The translations under genes and the position numbers were made by a program. Below, piece after piece: positions 24,300 through 38,400 of a DNA stretch of 64,000 nucleotides (position 1 is the first letter of the stretch; every line of letters starts with the position of its first letter). The notes under the pieces were generated by a model. The model saw nothing but the letters and a program-made list of their open reading frames with translations, was not told where the DNA came from and did not search any database. This DNA comes from Lycocorax pyrrhopterus obiensis (taxonomy: Eukaryota > Chordata > Aves > Passeriformes > Paradisaeidae), in NCBI GenBank assembly GCA_014706295.1, contig JACSVZ010000001.1:43118383-43182382 (forward strand), read 5' to 3'.

Positions 24300-27200
24300 A
24301 CAGGTTTTCATCCTAACCAGTCAGACAAGTGAACAGAATCAGGCAATCGGTGCAGTTTGTGTCTACATGAGCGCTGTGCTTTCCATCTGTGTTGACATGT
24401 TGCATACAGCCCTGCTGTGTGTTCGCACACATTTGCGTGTTGGGAATATGTGCTCAGCCTTGATACTGACTGTACCTGGGGTACTGACATGATGCTGCAG
24501 CAGACTTGACAAGCTCTAACATAAGGCATTTGCACTACAGTTTTTTTAGGACACCTCACTCTCAGTCCATGTGGGTTCAGCAATCTTTGGGAATGACTGC
24601 TAAAATGGGCTTTCCAGGACAGCTACACAGAGAGACGTCTTATTTCTGTATCTGCAGTAACAAAACTTTGTGGTTGCCATGAAGGTCTTAAAGGTAAGAG
24701 AACTTCACACATAAAGAAAGCTTCATTTTGGAAATTTTTATTTAGATTCTCACCTTCAGGTTTTTGGGTTTTTAGGGTTTTTTTTTTTCAGGGTTAGAGG
24801 AGGTCTATCTACTGTTTAAGGAAGATGAACAGAATCCTGAAGAATGGCTGTGATCACAGCAGATATCCCTATCTGGTCAGTAGGCTGTGCAAGTTCCACA
24901 TCCTTTTAGAGCCCTGTGTGTATCAGTGAATAGAAGATGGCGGCACGAAGTCAACATAATAAAAAAATGAGTATTCCCTGTGAGCCACGTGACCTTTCTC
25001 CTGGCCTGACCTTCATTCCACAGAGAAATTACTTTCAATGCTTGATCTTGAAATTCAAATTCAGACATATTTTTCCCTTTTTTTTTTTACGAATAAGCAA
25101 AGGCTCCAGGCCTGAACCTCAAGACAACATACATATATATATCTGTATTTATGAAAAGTTCATGCAATCTGTTAACAATTCTGTCATGTATCAAAGTGTA
25201 TATCAGCTAGCCCCTGATACTCTTCAGTATACTTCTATTGTTTTAAACTGGTTTTGATATAAGCCATCACTCTTGCTGTAGGTTAGCATAAATGAATGCT
25301 AGAGTTCTTAAAGCTTCTTTTTATTCCTTTAGAACACACTCTCACCATTGTCTTCCTACTTCATAAGCCAAATCTAGACTATGCACTATTTGGTACATAT
25401 CACAAAATCAACATAAATTAGGGTTACTATTTGGCCAAATAAGATATAGAATTAATAATTTATTTGATATATCATTTTGAGAAGACCCATTACCTAATTA
25501 ATATAAATGTAAATGTCAGCAGAGTAGATTACATATGCTACACAGGTCCCAGAGACATGTTTGTGTTCCAGCCTGCTTTACAGCCTTACTTATCTGAAAT
25601 TAACCTTTTCATAGTTCTTTTTAACCTGAAAAAATCACAGATTGCATGGTTTGTCAATGCAAATTTCCTGATTTTCTTCCCGACTTGCAAAAACTGGCAC
25701 AATATGGAAGAAAGTAATATCAGTTTTGCCATATTTTACTGCATTTAAACAAAAAGCCTTTACTCTCCAATTTATACTCACAGAAGACTGTGAGGATACA
25801 CATGGTAAAAACACAAACAAAACACATTCAAATACTCATCTCCAAGAGAATAATCAGAAATGTGGCAAAGAACGCAGCTTGCTGTAGCTCACCATATTTT
25901 GAGATAAAATGTATTCTCAGTAATAAAACCCATCTGCTTTCACTCTCTTGTCACTTCTATAATTTCATTGAGTCACTGTCTCTTTTACCAGATCACTTTT
26001 CTCTGATTCACAGCTTGCAGGTAGCATTAAGTCAGGACTGTCGAAAGGAGGGCCAGCAATTACAGCAGATATATTTTCTATCAGGAGAATTCAGAGCAAT
26101 ATGTGATCCAAGAGAACATAATTTCACCTATATAGTTTGAACACTGAGGCCTAATTTTCAATTATTCAATTATTCTGTTTAGTTATTACAGTTTTAAGTG
26201 CTTTGTGATAATCAGCATAAACTAATTAGACATAAAACTATATGACATTCATTTTCAAACACTTAATGGCATTGTAAATGCTGATATTAGCAGATTACAC
26301 AGCATTTTGTTTGGTTGCTTCATTAAATGATTGCTAGAGAATGCTCTAAAAGCAATAACGTTTGCCCACCAATACCTTCAGAGTCCGTAGTAGATGTGGA
26401 CTATTGAAGGAAATACACTGATTATGTACATTTTCTGTCAAGCACACTAGATAGATAAACAACCACTACTTACATTCACAAAGTTGCAGAGTGATGTCTG
26501 TAGGACCAACAAAATGTTCCTGGACATGAATGAATTAACAGAAATGGGTCTAGCATATTAGCTCAGAATTGTTAATCATCATCACCACAAAAAAAAAAAA
26601 CCCAAAACAAACCTGAAGAGAACACTAAGCTAGCAGGAAAAAAAGAAATCTTAACAGCAGCCAAGTACATCAATGGAATAATTCTTTCAATGGAGATAGT
26701 ATTTCTGCAAGGCCAAAAGCTCCAATATCTGAAAGACCATATATTTTAATTTTATTCTGTTATTTCTGTGCAGTTATCTAGCTTTAAAGTACCACCAATT
26801 TGCTTCAGTAATACCTCTGTGGCAAATTACTGTCCTGCTATTCAGATTTTTCTCCCTGTAACATGAAGATTATAAAAATTAAGCCAAATATATCAGTATG
26901 ACATGCTACTGGAACAAAACATATAGAGAATCTTGGCTTAACCCTTGCAAACACTGTGTTTATTCCAGGTGTCTGATTTAATAGCAGAAAAAGCTCTTAA
27001 GAAGCAAAACAGAATAAAAAACAGCTGGCTGCATTCCTATCAGGCACTTTCACAGCTCATAAACCCTCAAAACACAAATGAAATACATTGACATCAAGCA
27101 ATTCTTAGATTTCAACAAAAATCTTTAACTTCACAACTGAAAAATATAGCATAATCTCATTTTTCCTGAAACTGACTCACACTCTATTGAAAGTCTGTCT

Positions 27201-30200
27201 GCAAAACAATCAGCATGCTGAGAGATTCAACAACAGCAACAATAAAGTAAGTACAGGAGTTATTTGCTTCTTCCAGGAAATCATGGGAAGATATTAAAGA
27301 CTGCAGCTTAATTCAGAGCTACTGTATTTTCTTGGCTTTGCAGGCAGGCCATGTACATAAATTATTACATTTTAAATGAGACAAAAAGAGAAAGTATAGA
27401 CAATGACAACATACGTAGAATGCTATGAAAATTAGTATCTGAACACTGATACTAAGCACTTGTACTATTTCCCTTTCTAAATATAAAAAAAAACCCTTAC
27501 CATATATTGACAAAGCTGAATTTTAGCTGTATCAATGATATATTAAGTAGTCTACACACTGAGGACTCATTTTAATGCTGGCACAGATAATAAGCAGAAC
27601 ACTTTCAAAGATGACCATGGAAACTATGAAATGCATTTTGCTAAAACAAATAAAACCTGAAAAATTTGTATGGCCTAACAAAAAATGCTTGGAGGACTGG
27701 GAAATATGTGTTGTCTTGATGCTTAATACACTTTTGAGTTTAGGAATTTTCTACCAAGTCAGGGTCTTGCAAAGTTTTACTTGTGCAATTTACTTGTGTT
27801 CTGAAGACCACACAAATCTGTCCATACCGTTTAATAAACAAGTTAAACAAGTTCCCAGCCATTAGCCTCCCTACTTCCCCCAGAATGCTGCAGAATATCC
27901 TCTAGAATATCCTCTAGCCTGTATCAGCTGGCAAGGGCCATGACTTCCAAAGAAGATAAAAATATTTAAACTGTAGTTCATCTAATGCAAGCACTTGAAT
28001 TCTCTCCATGCAAATTCCTAGTGTGGATACAGCCATCCAATCTAGCAGGTTGGTACTTCACATATCAACATGAATCCCATATTACAAAAGCAATATTGAC
28101 ACGTAGGTGACTGAGATGTTCAGTAGTTATCACACAGCTATTGAAACTCAGAATTAGACTGCCCAGTTTCCAACCTCAAATTCATAGAAAAGGGGCCATG
28201 GTAAATTTGAATAGCAACTCTGCTGTAAATGTCGATACTCTTGATTGCAACATTTAGCCTCACCGAGGTTCTGTTTCTAAAAAAACTAAAAGCAAAAATC
28301 TTAACACAAAACTTTTTAAAATCTATCAGAAGACTTTATCTGGTTACAGAGGCTTGTGAATCAAACTCCAAAAGTGCAAAATAGGTGTAGTCCGACAAAG
28401 TGGAAGTTTTAAGTAGAAGAGCATAATTTTTTGAAATCTATCCTCTGTAAAAGCACACAAACAATTTCCTGTGCAGAACTCAGACTAGAAGTAATTGTCA
28501 GAAATAAAAATCAATAATAGAAGAAGAATCACAGAGAGACATACATTACATGAATAACATGCAACAACCTCCTCAGACAAAATTTAAAAATTGAGTTATG
28601 TGAAACTTTTCACACAAAATACAAGGAAATTCCAGAGAGTTCACTTTCAAATGAGTTTTTTCTCTTTCAAATTCTTTGTTTTGCTCCAGGTAGGCCGCAG
28701 CACAACTCAGCTTGGAATTCATGATTCATATTGTTCTCAGTGAAACACTTCCCTATCAGCCATTATTGCCTATAGGCATAAAGCCAAAGAAATCAGCAGA
28801 GTAGAATGCATTTTTTTATTAATTTTTATCAGTGAAGCTAATGCCAGGACCTTTAATCCATCTGCTTCATTTAAGGAAGAAGTATGGACAACTGGCGATC
28901 TTGCTACTGAAAAAATTACTTAGAGGAGAAACATATGTTCCAAAGGCAATTTTCCCCCCTGAGTGCAGAGGGAAAGAGGCAAACAACAGATAAGCTCCAC
29001 AGTTACTGTTCCAGAGTTCTGCATATTCTGAATTGCGTTCCAAGATATTAAGGTTTATTTTCTACTTGTCTGCTGATGCTCAAGGGGGCACAGGGGACAG
29101 AAAAAAAACCCACTGTAAGCAACCAAATTGTCTTATGATGTATGCACAGTTCAAAGTGAACACACAAGGATTCGTATGAATTCATCTGATCATTCACTTA
29201 GACACATTCTGGATAAACACCCTGGAAACTGACCTCGCAAAAAGAATTTGGTTTAATGCATATAAAAATTTTAAACTTAACCTCCATCTCTGCTACTTTT
29301 ACTATTTCCTCATTTATCTGCACTTTAGGAATATCCAGTTGGATTGTATAAGGCTCAAGGCATTAGAAGAGGGCACAGGCTGTTTGTCAAGGCTGACAGA
29401 ATTGTTTTCTTGCCCCACTGGGAACTGACCCATTCTGAAGCACTGAAGTATCTTAGGGCAACTTGCGTGTGTAGCTTGCCTTGCCAGCATCTCAGCTGCA
29501 ATTATTTCCCTTCCTGACCTACGTTACTGTGACTAAAAAGACAGACCACTTCACTTGAGCTTGTGCTGAAGCCTGTCTTTTCACAGAGCACATGAAAAAG
29601 CAAAGAATCTCCCAACTGATTGAAAAATTATCTCAAAGAAAAATATGTCTTTGACCTTGGCAATGCTTATTAGCTGAGGACAAAGAACCAAACCTTCCTG
29701 TGAGCTTCATATTGCTTTAAGCAAGCTCTGACTCTAAGGCATAACAATTCTTTCGTGGGACTTTTTTAACTTCTGCGTCCAGAATAGCACGAGGAGGCTG
29801 TGCCAGCCCATCAGATATGTGGGGTTTATTCATTAAAAAACAAATACATGGGAAAACTTTTCTGGTTGTGGCATGTGACTGTGCGGTGGTACTTAGTGGT
29901 AGAAAGGCTGCCTGAGGCACTGCTGAAGGTCCGCAGAGACCAAAGGATCCAAATGTAGGTGAATCAAAGAACTACCTAAACAAAGCTCTCCCTAGAGTGA
30001 AGCAATCTTTAATGATGTATTGGAAAAAGATTGGGTTTTGCATATGTAAAAAATACATTCATGAAAATAGCATTTGCACATATATTTGCTGTGTTTACCA
30101 GTCCTCACAGACAGCATTGATTACAAATTAGTATAATGCAGTACACAGCTGAGTACAAGACCAGTCATTGAGAGGCCATCCATGTGAAAGGAAGACAACA

Positions 30201-32351
30201 AGAATAGTTTGTGTAGAAAACACCGCTATTACCTCTTATTTAGCAAAACTGACCTGAGATGACTGCACACCCTGTTAGAGTTTACATATGACATCAAAAT
30301 TCTCTTACAGTTTCTTGTACTCAGCAGGCGTCATATGCAGTGCCTAAGGAAAAACATTTCTCAGAAAGGATTTCTGAAGGAAAATGCAATCAGAATTCTA
30401 GTTGCAAAAATTCTTGTGAAAACTGCTAAGAAATATGGTACTTTCAAAATTAAATCTCTCAGTACAATGAAAATTGATTGAGATTGTATAATCTTGTCTG
30501 AAATACAAAGCTCGAAACACATATCTGTAGAAGTGACAGGTGAGAGGTTCTAATGGGCAACATGCCCATATCAAAAGGGACAGGCAGGAATGTGTCTTCT
30601 AAGAATTGTAATACAACCATTGTGCATGTAGGCAGAGTACAACAGAAACAGAGCAGAGATTATGACCAGAATCACATTCCCCGTAAAGGGTGTCTTCTAG
30701 TGCTACTGTAAGAGCAAGAGTACTGAACTCAACGCACCACAAATCTAAATGGAAAGGACTTTTCTGGTTTTCTTTATCATTTGACACTGAAGAAATAGCC
30801 ATTTGGGAACCATCAATGTAACAGAATATCCTTTACATAAGATAAATTAATATTGTATTAGTTCGTGGTAAAGAAAAAAATAGAAGAAAGTTTAAAAGGT
30901 AGAGGGACTGCTCTGATCTACGGCTAGAATAAACATGATGCTATATTTTAATATATTTTTATATTTTACATCTGTCAGTATAGATAGCCTTTTTCTGACT
31001 AATATTACATTCTGGTTTTTAGCCTGGGAATACAAACAGACTTATTATACTGTGTTTTTCCAAGTACATACAGCATCTGATGATGTAGATATCATTGAGT
31101 ATAAGCATCTCACTGAGCTTCAGACATATGAATTATAAGCTCATGGGGACACAAATACAAGGCAAATATTTGCACAGAAGTGGCTCAGTAGGAGCATTTG
31201 TATTTGAAATAGCTTTTGAGCATTTGGATTAAGAACCAAAGCTGAGGGGGAGGATGAAGACAGATTAGACCAGACACAGATGTCTTTCAGTAATATGCCT
31301 TGAGATGCATAACCACAACATTTGTGAATTTACACTGGAGACTTTGCCTGTTGAGAAAATTGAAAGAAAAGACCAAGTCTTGGGAATTACTTCATTTGAA
31401 TACTTCACAATTTTCTTCATATTAATTTCTCCACCTTCAGCTTTTAAACTGAAGTTTTAAAAAAGCAATAAATTTTATTTTACAACAGTCACAACTGCAT
31501 TATTTGGAGAAATGTTTTCAAGAAAACATTATTCATTTATCTCTTCAGGCACCTACATTACACAAAAAGTCTGTGTTAAATACCAGAAGTAACTGGATAA
31601 TGGTTAAGTTGCTTATAATTTTTAAACAGAGTTAGATTCACTGTATTATTCTAACAAATTTCTGACAAGTAGTAAAAAAAAAAAATCATACTTGCACATC
31701 ATGATTTAACATAACGCAAAAATGAAGAAAAAAGTTCCTGCACTCCCCTGGATTGGGAATAATGAAGGTTCATGCACCCCTTTCTGCAAATTTCTTCTTC
31801 TGGATGATTCAGATATTTGGCTGCACGGCCAAGCACGCTACAGCTGATCCAGTAGTATATATCCTGAGATTTATTATTCCTGAGTATACGCAATTGTTCT
31901 TCAACCAGACTAAAATCTATTAAAATGGGTCAAAATAGTAAAATCCTGATTTTTGGCTTTCTTTGTTTTGTTATTGGTCACATACAGTAACTAACAGAAC
32001 AAAACCCCATTTTGGTATAAAAGTAAAGCAGCCGTATATGAACCGGGGTAATATCTGTAAGGGATGAACAAAAATCTTTTAAAGGTATAGGACAACCTCT
32101 GATGTTAGTTGTAATATTAAAAATGCAGACAGAATGTGCTGCTAGCATGCAGGATGAAGTACTGTTTTAAGTTCAAATAGACCTTCCAAACAAGTCTACT
32201 CCTGTGTGGTGGTGCCTGAAATGCAAGACAGTAAATATGGTTATGCTTTTGTTAAAATATGTCTGGCGTTTATAAATGAAAATATTTTCACTAACAAATA
32301 TCTTGTCAGTAACGTTAGAGTGGTAGTTGTCAGAGGGACTAGAAATATGAC
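24300..32351. other. intronic DNA, nothing assigned
   Basis: I recognise no gene or mobile element here. It holds a T-run at 24780-24789 and a perfect 12-bp tandem duplication at 27892-27915. The stretch 29400-29560 is slightly richer in G and C without a match I know. Open frames are short and unlike known proteins. Confidence 0.55.
27892..27915. repeat. perfect 12-bp tandem duplication
   Basis: AGAATATCCTCT occurs twice in tandem and is preceded by a related AGAATGCTGC. It is probably slippage. Confidence 0.85.
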
Positions 32352-32355
32352 TAAT

Positions 32356-32483
32356 GGAAAGAAAAAGAGAAAATGAGAAAGAGATAAAAAGAGAAAGAGT
32401 GAAAGAAAGAAGTTAAAAAGGAAAAAATGAAAGAAGGAAAGAAAGAAAAAGGAAGGAAAGAAAGGAGAAAGAGAGTTAAAAAG
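32356..32483 (+). repeat. GAAA/GGAA purine tract
   Basis: These 128 nt contain no C and only eight T on the plus strand. Units of GAAA, GGAAA and GAGA dominate, as in a degenerate GAAA microsatellite. Such purine-pyrimidine tracts can form triplex (H-) DNA. The Ser/Phe/Leu-rich open frames on the minus strand are artefacts of it. Confidence 0.92.
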
Positions 32484-35400
32484 CCCCACCTGCCTTTTCC
32501 CAAAACAACACAAATGAATGGTAATCCGGATTCCACAACCAAGGTTCCATTGCCTTTAATGATGCATAATGGGGTCCTCGGTCATAGAAAGACAGCCACA
32601 TTTCTGTGTAGCACCAAGAGCCCATTTACACTGAGGAAAGAAATAGCCACCTAAAACTAAAAGTTTTTGTGCATAATAGCTTTTTATGAAAAAGACATAT
32701 GACCCAATTTCATTTTGACAGAAACCACGCAGTGAAATGGCCATCTGAGGTAAAATGCTCCCATTAAAATTCATTTGTGCTGTGAGCTTTAATTCTTAAT
32801 ATAACTTGGGCCATACAGAATTTAGGTACAAATGCAGTTATTAACTCATGCAGAACTTAGCACAAAAGTTCTACTTACAGCTTGAGTCCTTCACCTAAAG
32901 GAAGAAATTGCCTACCGTGACATTTGCTGTACTTACAACATGACTGAAAGGCAAAATCCTTCCAGACAGAAAAGGGAACAAGTCCAGAAGAAAACAGTCA
33001 CTCAGTAGGGTTTTTCAAAGGGTTTGATTTTAAACAGGCTGCCTACCTGCCCTTCAATAGCAAAACACCTTTCTACATGCTTGGCTTCTTGAATATTTCC
33101 ACCAAAATCAGTGAGATAATTCAAGTACTTGCAGGATGAAAAAAGCATTTGAACCCTTTATACCACTGAAAAATCAGCTTGAGCAATGAATAGCCTAAAC
33201 GTTTTGAACCTTATTCTTGGTAAGTGTAAATTCCTACTATCCCCTGAGTTTGTTTTAACTCCATGGATTTTCAGCCATTGATGACATAGGGGAATATAAA
33301 TTGTTTAAATGCAACTTCTTGGAAGACATGCAACCGTTTAATAATTATTTTATCTCTAACAAAGTGGAAAGATAATTTAGAAAGTTATAAATAAGGCCTT
33401 GGTTACACAGTTATTGGTGATAATATTCTGTTCATTTATAGCATATAAGTTAAATAACCTGTTAAAATTTAGCTAATAGATTCTGTAAATTTCATAATAT
33501 AGTAAGATCAAGAAAAACAGTTAAGCTATTCACTAATAGTCATCTTACAGTTTTTATCAAAGACTCAAAAATATTAAAGATATGAAAAATGCCAAATTAT
33601 GAAAATCAAATAAAAAGTATTAGAAAATGACATTATTTAAGCATTGAAATAAATTGTGTGCAGAAGCACCCTAGAGAATACAATCTATTCTGAATTTATT
33701 TCTTTCGTATTTTGTGATTAAATATACTAACTGGCCTCTACTGACATTTTAAAATGCTACTTTTAGAGTCATGTCATGCTTTAAATAATTCCTGTTTGAA
33801 ATAATTGATTCATGAGCAGTTTATCTGATTTACTTCGCTACCAGATGGCACGGAAATGTTCTGTGTCGTGAGCTATGCTACTGGATCTGGCTAAAAGACT
33901 GGATTACTTTATGCATTGCACCTGTAGTGGCTTTCAGTGATGAGAGCCCTGTAAATTAGCTCAATAAATGAATTTGACATTTATCTTTCAACAATCATCG
34001 ATTTTCAGACTACAGGAAAATAAAAATGTTTCTGGATTTGTGTTAGTAGTTACGGTATAACAAGTTACCTCCCAGGTATTATGAAAATACACTTTGAACA
34101 GGGTCTCATTTAGTGTGATCAAACACAGAAATGCAAGCAACACCCTCATTAATCATTTCCCCTATGGGATATGTAAACTTTGAAAAGAGAAGAAGATTAT
34201 GATATAACAAAAATAAGAAAAAAAAAAAAAGGATCTGTCTATCTCAAATTCTGTATTTCACTATTCAAATTGAAAGAAAAATTAATCTGGCATCAGTTTC
34301 TGGACCACCACAAAGTGCCATATAAAACAGTGTCTAGGAAAATCAACTTCCAGTGAACACAGTAATGCTTTAAAACATTAACTGCATCCAAAACTGTGGA
34401 CATTTAAACTTCATATGTTTAAGAATAAATTCTTTCTCTTTCCCTGTTTTCATTGCACAATGCTACATAATTTATGAGATGACTATAGGAAACACAGAAT
34501 CAGGAACTGTAACTTAGAGAAAACACACCACTTTATCCATTCAAAGCAATAAAGAACCACACCTGACTGAGCATCTTGCTGGCATCAAGTAACACACTAG
34601 AATCACGCCACCAGTGACCTAAGAAGGAAAAGGATGCTGCACCCACAGAAGACCCCTCCTGGAAAGCTGAAGAACAAACTTGTTTGCAAAGTTGCTTTAT
34701 TACAACCCCCTGTTGGCATCTGCCAAAAAAGAATGGCAGCAGCTTTTAAATCCAAACTCTCTCACACAGAAAATGAAAGAAAAAAATGGACCGAGTGTTT
34801 GCGCCCAATGCTGCCACCATGGTTAGTAAAGTATTCGGTTCTTTAGAAATATGGCACCATGTAAAGTGTTAAGTGAGCTGACAGAAGGTATGCAAGAAGT
34901 TTTGAGGTAGATCCATTTGTATGAAAATTGAGTTCTGTAATTACCACAAATATTATCCAGATCAGGTGTGGTTTGCATGCTGAGCTAACTGTCATGGGCT
35001 TGGGTTTGTGGGTTCGGGTTTTTTTAATTTTTAATCTGAAAAAAAAGGAGAGCAGCAACAGCAAAGAAAAATATTTTTTCTTGGCTCCTCTCCTACAAGC
35101 TGAGATCAGTGAGGTAAGTAAAAAGCTGAGACCAGGGATGAACATAAAGGATGCAAATGTGGCAACATATCACTAGATGCTTCCCAAAAAGGGAACCAAG
35201 TAGCAAGCAGAAGCTGGAGGCAAAGAAAGCAACAGATGGAAGTTAGTCAGAGAGGAATTACCTTGTGAAAATCATATCAGGCATGAAGAATTGATACTTC
35301 ACCTGTGAGGTTTAGAAATATCAGTCACTCTGTCTCAAATCGTGCAGGCAAATTTCCACTAAGGGGATGTACCCAGTGGTGGAGCAGCTAGAGGTCAATG

Positions 35401-38400
35401 CAAGGAATGGAGAGACATGGACATGCCATCTTGTGATACCAATGTCCAGACAATGCAGAAGTGACACATGGGAAGCTGGGCCTGAGCCATCTTGTCGGAT
35501 TCCCTGCTTGGCCATTTGCTGAGGAGGAGCCCTGGATGGCTCCAGAGACCAGGGCATCTGGTGGTACCATTTTGGACAAATTGGTGAGGAGCTTCTCAGG
35601 AGGATAGAGGAAAGCTGAGGGACTGTCACTCATCCCTACACTACTGATGGAGAGCACACCCTTCTGACATCAAAGAATGGAGAAGCAAACTCTGTGAAAT
35701 GGAAGTGTTAAGCATTGGAGAATGCTCTGAAGCATGTCCTTGTCTTGAAAGGAGCAACAACTAACAAGAATAAGCAGTGATAGAAAGCACTGACAAAGTT
35801 ATGATTATTGAATGACAGCTACTTAAGAAGATATTCCAATTAGGTGTTTCAGATGCTTGTTCATATGCAGAGTGTAGACTTTCCACTTGTCATATATATG
35901 TTTGTCTTTAAGAAAAGGCATGATGTGCTGTCTCAGCAGTTGAACATTGTAGATCTTTATTTTTTAATCACTTAGAGAATTTTGACCTATACTTTATCAG
36001 ATAAGCAAGCTGAAGAGAACAAAGCTGTTTTATTTATGTTATCTTATCTCCTCAACACAGTCTGCTGACTTTTAGGCTATATTAACACTACGTAATGTGG
36101 GAACACTTCTGGTTTCCTGGACTCAAGCATTAACACCAGCCATACTGCCTCTATCCTTGCAGATGAAAAGGGGTGATATGTGATGTTGACATCATGCTAC
36201 AGATGAAGCAAAACCTTTTTACAGCATATAAACACAGTCATTGCCTCAATTTTATTCTGTTTTTAGACATAAGACTGAATCAATGCAGGTGATACTGCTG
36301 CTGTTTATGCACAATAACAATATACTCAGACTTGGTTTCAGTGGAGCACATTCGTGCTTACAGCCTTCCACATGCCAATACTCGAGTAAGGTGAATTCAG
36401 AAATTACATTGAATATGCGTTTACTTCAACAACATACATACTTCTTCTAGATATCCTGCTTGAAACTGTATACATAGTCAATTTCAGTAGATAATAGTTT
36501 CCATATTTCATTGGCAGATTCCAAATTTAATCTTCTTGATATGTGGATTTAGTTCAGGGATCTGCCAAGAAACCATAGGATTCAGGATTTTCTTGCCATA
36601 TATTATAGCTCATTTTAAACCTCAAATAATCCCTGGGATTAAAAGACTGAACTTCTGACAATATGCCTCTGATTCTACTTGTTCCTTGGGGGTCTTCAAC
36701 ACTGTGAAATATAGGTCAATAAAAATGTTCATATAATCATGTTGATCACCATTTAGAAGATCACAAAGTCTAATTCTTAAGAAATCTAAAAATAATCCAG
36801 TATCCAGTTGCATAACTTTTCCTGTATCAAACTAAGTAGCTTTTCCTTTCTAAATTATTATTATTTTACTACCAGTATCTTCAAAGACATAGAGGAGCAG
36901 ATCTGAACTGTTAATTCACTTTAAGTATAAAACTGCCTTGTGTAACAGATAGCACTCCTGCCAATTTTAATTGATTTCGTCTGCTGTACTTCCAGAAGAC
37001 TAACACCATTATACAAATACTTTGAGCAATCAATCAGCCAGTGCTCCAAGGGAGCAGAAGCTGAGCTTTGGAACCTTTCCTCATCAGGATCACAGTTTCT
37101 GCACTTCTGAATGAAAGAAGGTTTCTTCCTGCTTCCCTTGAACAAAACTTAAAAATAAAAATAAAATACAGAATACAAAATGAAAATCAAAATCCATTCC
37201 AGCTGGAGGAAAGGGAGGAGAAAAAGCCAGCAGATTATTCAGTGCGGTTCTCTCACTTATCTATTTTTGCTCTGCACAATGTAATCAATCTCTGTATTAC
37301 CATATTCACTTTACATTTTCCCATTTGACTGATTTTCAGATGGAATCACTGTCATATAAGAGCACTAGACAGAATTACTGCATCTTTTCTGCTAGCTACT
37401 GCATTACATTTATAGTACAATATCTGGTGTTCGTTTTCTTTTTCCTTTTTACATCCTTATTTTAACATGTCTCTGACCAGTGTCATCCCTATTCCTAATT
37501 ACACTCAAGACCTTGCACGTACTTGAGGATGGATTTTCATTATTTATCAGTAGTTTATCTCCTAAGTGCTCATAATGTACAAGGTAGCTGCACAGTACGC
37601 TGTATATGGGAATACGCATGTTAGGAGTATAATAACACTCTTTGAAGTCTTTGCTTCATGTTGTATTTCAAATCTAACTCCCTATGGCATCTTTGATGAA
37701 TTATTCTGGATTCAGGACAAGAAATAGATAAGGCTACTATTACTACAGTTTTTGAGAAATTCCTCTTATTTCACAAGTAACAGTTGAAATAGTTGGGCTT
37801 AGAATGGCATTTATAAAGTAACCAGCAGCTTTTACAATCATTTGGGTTATTCTGCTTTGTTAGCAAAACTGAAAACTGCAAGGATTAAATATCAGCATGT
37901 CAAAAATTTCAGATGCCAAGCCATGAAGCAATCAGAAAAGCTATAAAAACAAGGCTTGCTAGATTAAATAATTCTAATGCATGTTTCCATGTTTTCCTGT
38001 ATATTATGAGCCTACAGTAAACACTACAGTCTTTCTATGTAACACTGGTGCTCACAGCTCTTGGTACTGGAAAGTTCAGAGCATATGAGTCCCAGACTGG
38101 TTCCTTTTCCCACACATAAGGAAACCATAACCTTCATGCCCTGCACTCTCTAACTGCGCTAGGACCCTAAACAAACCTCCGTTTTAATGTCCCAACTAGG
38201 AGTATAACACCATGTCACCACCTTTTCCTACCACCCCTTCAAACTGATACCCTATCCATCCATTTAACTTCCTGCCACATCCTTGCTACTGATAGCTGTA
38301 ATCATGTCTGGGAAGGTATGTAATCCCACAGCCAGAAGTCAGCACCTCCAGACTCTGAGATTGCTCAGTGTCAGAGATTTAGGTTTTAGAACTCCACAGA

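Noticed and set aside
24094..24332. Overlapping Tyr/Ile/His-rich open frames on both strands
   Set aside because: They are produced by the alternating TA/TG microsatellite.
32241..32654. Phe/Ser/Leu-rich and Lys/Glu-rich open frames
   Set aside because: They are artefacts of the purine tract.
34813..34822. Perfect Kozak sequence GCCACCATGG followed by ATG GTT AGT AAA
   Set aside because: The frame stops after 17 codons and has no neighbouring exon signals. It resembles a reporter-gene start only by coincidence.
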